From positions 1-6,511 of the forward strand of contig JAGWUK010000177.1 in assembly GCA_028868455.1 (NCBI GenBank): 6,511 bases of DNA, read 5' to 3'. The position numbers and the translations under genes are program-made. Origin of the DNA: Burkholderiales bacterium (GTDB lineage Bacteria > Pseudomonadota > Gammaproteobacteria > Burkholderiales > Burkholderiaceae_D). The notes beneath the pieces were generated by a model. It saw only the letters and a list, made by a program, of their open reading frames with translations, searched no databases and was not told the DNA's origin. Shown here in pieces: positions 6,176 to 6,511 of the stretch; the stretch's first letter is position 1, and each line of letters starts with the position of its first letter.

Positions 6176-6190
6176 ACAAAACAAAACAAA
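6176..6190. repeat. Three tandem copies of ACAAA (TTTGT on the cupin strand)
   Basis: A pentanucleotide is repeated three times exactly, immediately upstream of the cupin ribosome site. In the cupin mRNA this is a U-rich, unstructured stretch of the kind that can favour ribosome loading. Three copies are few for slippage-based variation. Confidence 0.5.
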
Positions 6191-6274
6191 GCTACTGCAT
6201 ATCAACACCAACCAGTATCACAACACCCCACGCTGGCCTCCCTGCCCTGAAACTCACCGCCCCCCTTTGGCTAA

Positions 6275-6283
6275 ACTATAGCA
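6275..6283 (-). promoter_or_regulatory. Candidate extended -10 promoter for the cupin gene
   Basis: On the minus strand TGCTATAGT matches the extended -10 pattern (TGn plus a hexamer with five of six consensus bases). No good -35 box is seen, which extended -10 promoters can tolerate. It would give a leader of about 110 bases. An alternative is TGTGATACT closer to the gene (near 6224-6232). Neither is proven. Confidence 0.28.
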
Positions 6284-6435
6284 ATGCCGCCTGCTGTCCG
6301 ATATGACTCAGCGCAGCAAATCCTTGCGAGGCACATCACATCGACCGACTTTACACGGCCTACGGCAAACGCCCAACAACAAACGCATGGCAATCCGTTC
6401 CAGGACTGGCACTTGCAAAGTGGATTCAAAACAAC

Positions 6436-6511
6436 ATGCCATCCTTTGAGAACTTATACAAAATTACACCCGTAAGACATGATGATGAAAAGAGTACAAA
6501 TCGCGCGATAG
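6436..6511 (+). CDS. Possible 5' end of a gene running off the right edge, or remnant
   Basis: One plus-strand frame is free of stops from 6307 (after TGA at 6304-6306) to the window edge, 68 codons. Its only ATG is at 6436, giving MPSFENLYKITPVRHDDEKS and onward. The upstream part of the same frame (including YTAYGKRPTTNAWQSVPG and LALAKWIQNN) also reads like protein but has no usual start codon, so it could be a decayed gene or chance. The sequence before the ATG has only a weak GTGGA about 11 bases away. I do not recognise the product. Confidence 0.22.
   Translation, partial: MPSFENLYKITPVRHDDEKSTNRAI

Larger units (their letters stand above)
6158..6511. other. Right-hand 350 bases without a convincing gene
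   Basis: Apart from the cupin leader elements, this stretch shows no recognisable protein, RNA gene or repeat. On the plus strand a 63-codon frame at 6284-6475 (MPPAVRYDSAQQ...) has no ribosome site and no family resemblance. A different plus frame remains open from 6307 through the right edge and is described separately. Confidence 0.5.

Noticed and set aside
6158..6211. 18-residue hydrophobic N-terminal extension of the cupin that could mimic a signal peptide
   Set aside because: It would translate through the AAGGAG site and the TTTGT repeats; the ATG at 6157 has ideal spacing from that site.
6479..6511. Gene start ATG ATG ATG at the right edge
   Set aside because: This frame reaches a TAG stop at 6509-6511 after ten codons.

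Overview
The window suggests a Gram-negative proteobacterium of moderate GC content, most likely a betaproteobacterium. The style of the proteins and their codon use point towards Oxalobacteraceae-like organisms, but that is inference from memory, not a database match. No mobile element, CRISPR array, rRNA or tRNA was seen.

Left half (1-3869, minus strand): an RND multidrug-efflux operon. It starts from a well-formed sigma70-type promoter at 3842-3869, then encodes a periplasmic lipoprotein adaptor (AcrA/MexE family, 2533-3804) and the inner-membrane RND permease (AcrB/MexF family). The permease starts at 2461 and runs off the left edge, leaving 820 of roughly 1050 codons. The two genes are 71 bases apart. 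That gap holds a hairpin with a GCAA tetraloop just ahead of the permease ribosome binding site. The outer-membrane channel gene, if linked, lies beyond the left edge.

Middle (3805-4958): a 512-base divergent intergenic region, then a plus-strand TetR-family repressor of the AcrR type (4317-4958). A 24-base imperfect palindrome at 3844-3867 sits inside the efflux promoter. It differs from the Escherichia coli AcrR operator, as I remember it, at only 3 positions. The regulatory circuit is therefore readable: the repressor blocks the pump promoter, and ligand binding to the repressor would release it. The rest of the intergenic region (about 450 bases ahead of acrR) has no convincing gene but is rich in inverted repeats.

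Right half (4959-6511): a seven-helix membrane protein of the UPF0126/TRIC-like family (4978-5607, minus), convergent with acrR across 19 bases, and a small single-domain cupin (5774-6157, minus) with a good ribosome binding site and a likely terminator downstream. Neither has an obvious functional tie to the pump. The last 350 bases hold no convincing gene; one frame stays open through the right edge and may be the start of, or a remnant of, another gene.

Overall this is a recognisable efflux locus. I did not find a clearly new system. The points most worth following up are the conserved operator/promoter arrangement, the long structured leader ahead of acrR, and the intercistronic tetraloop hairpin.
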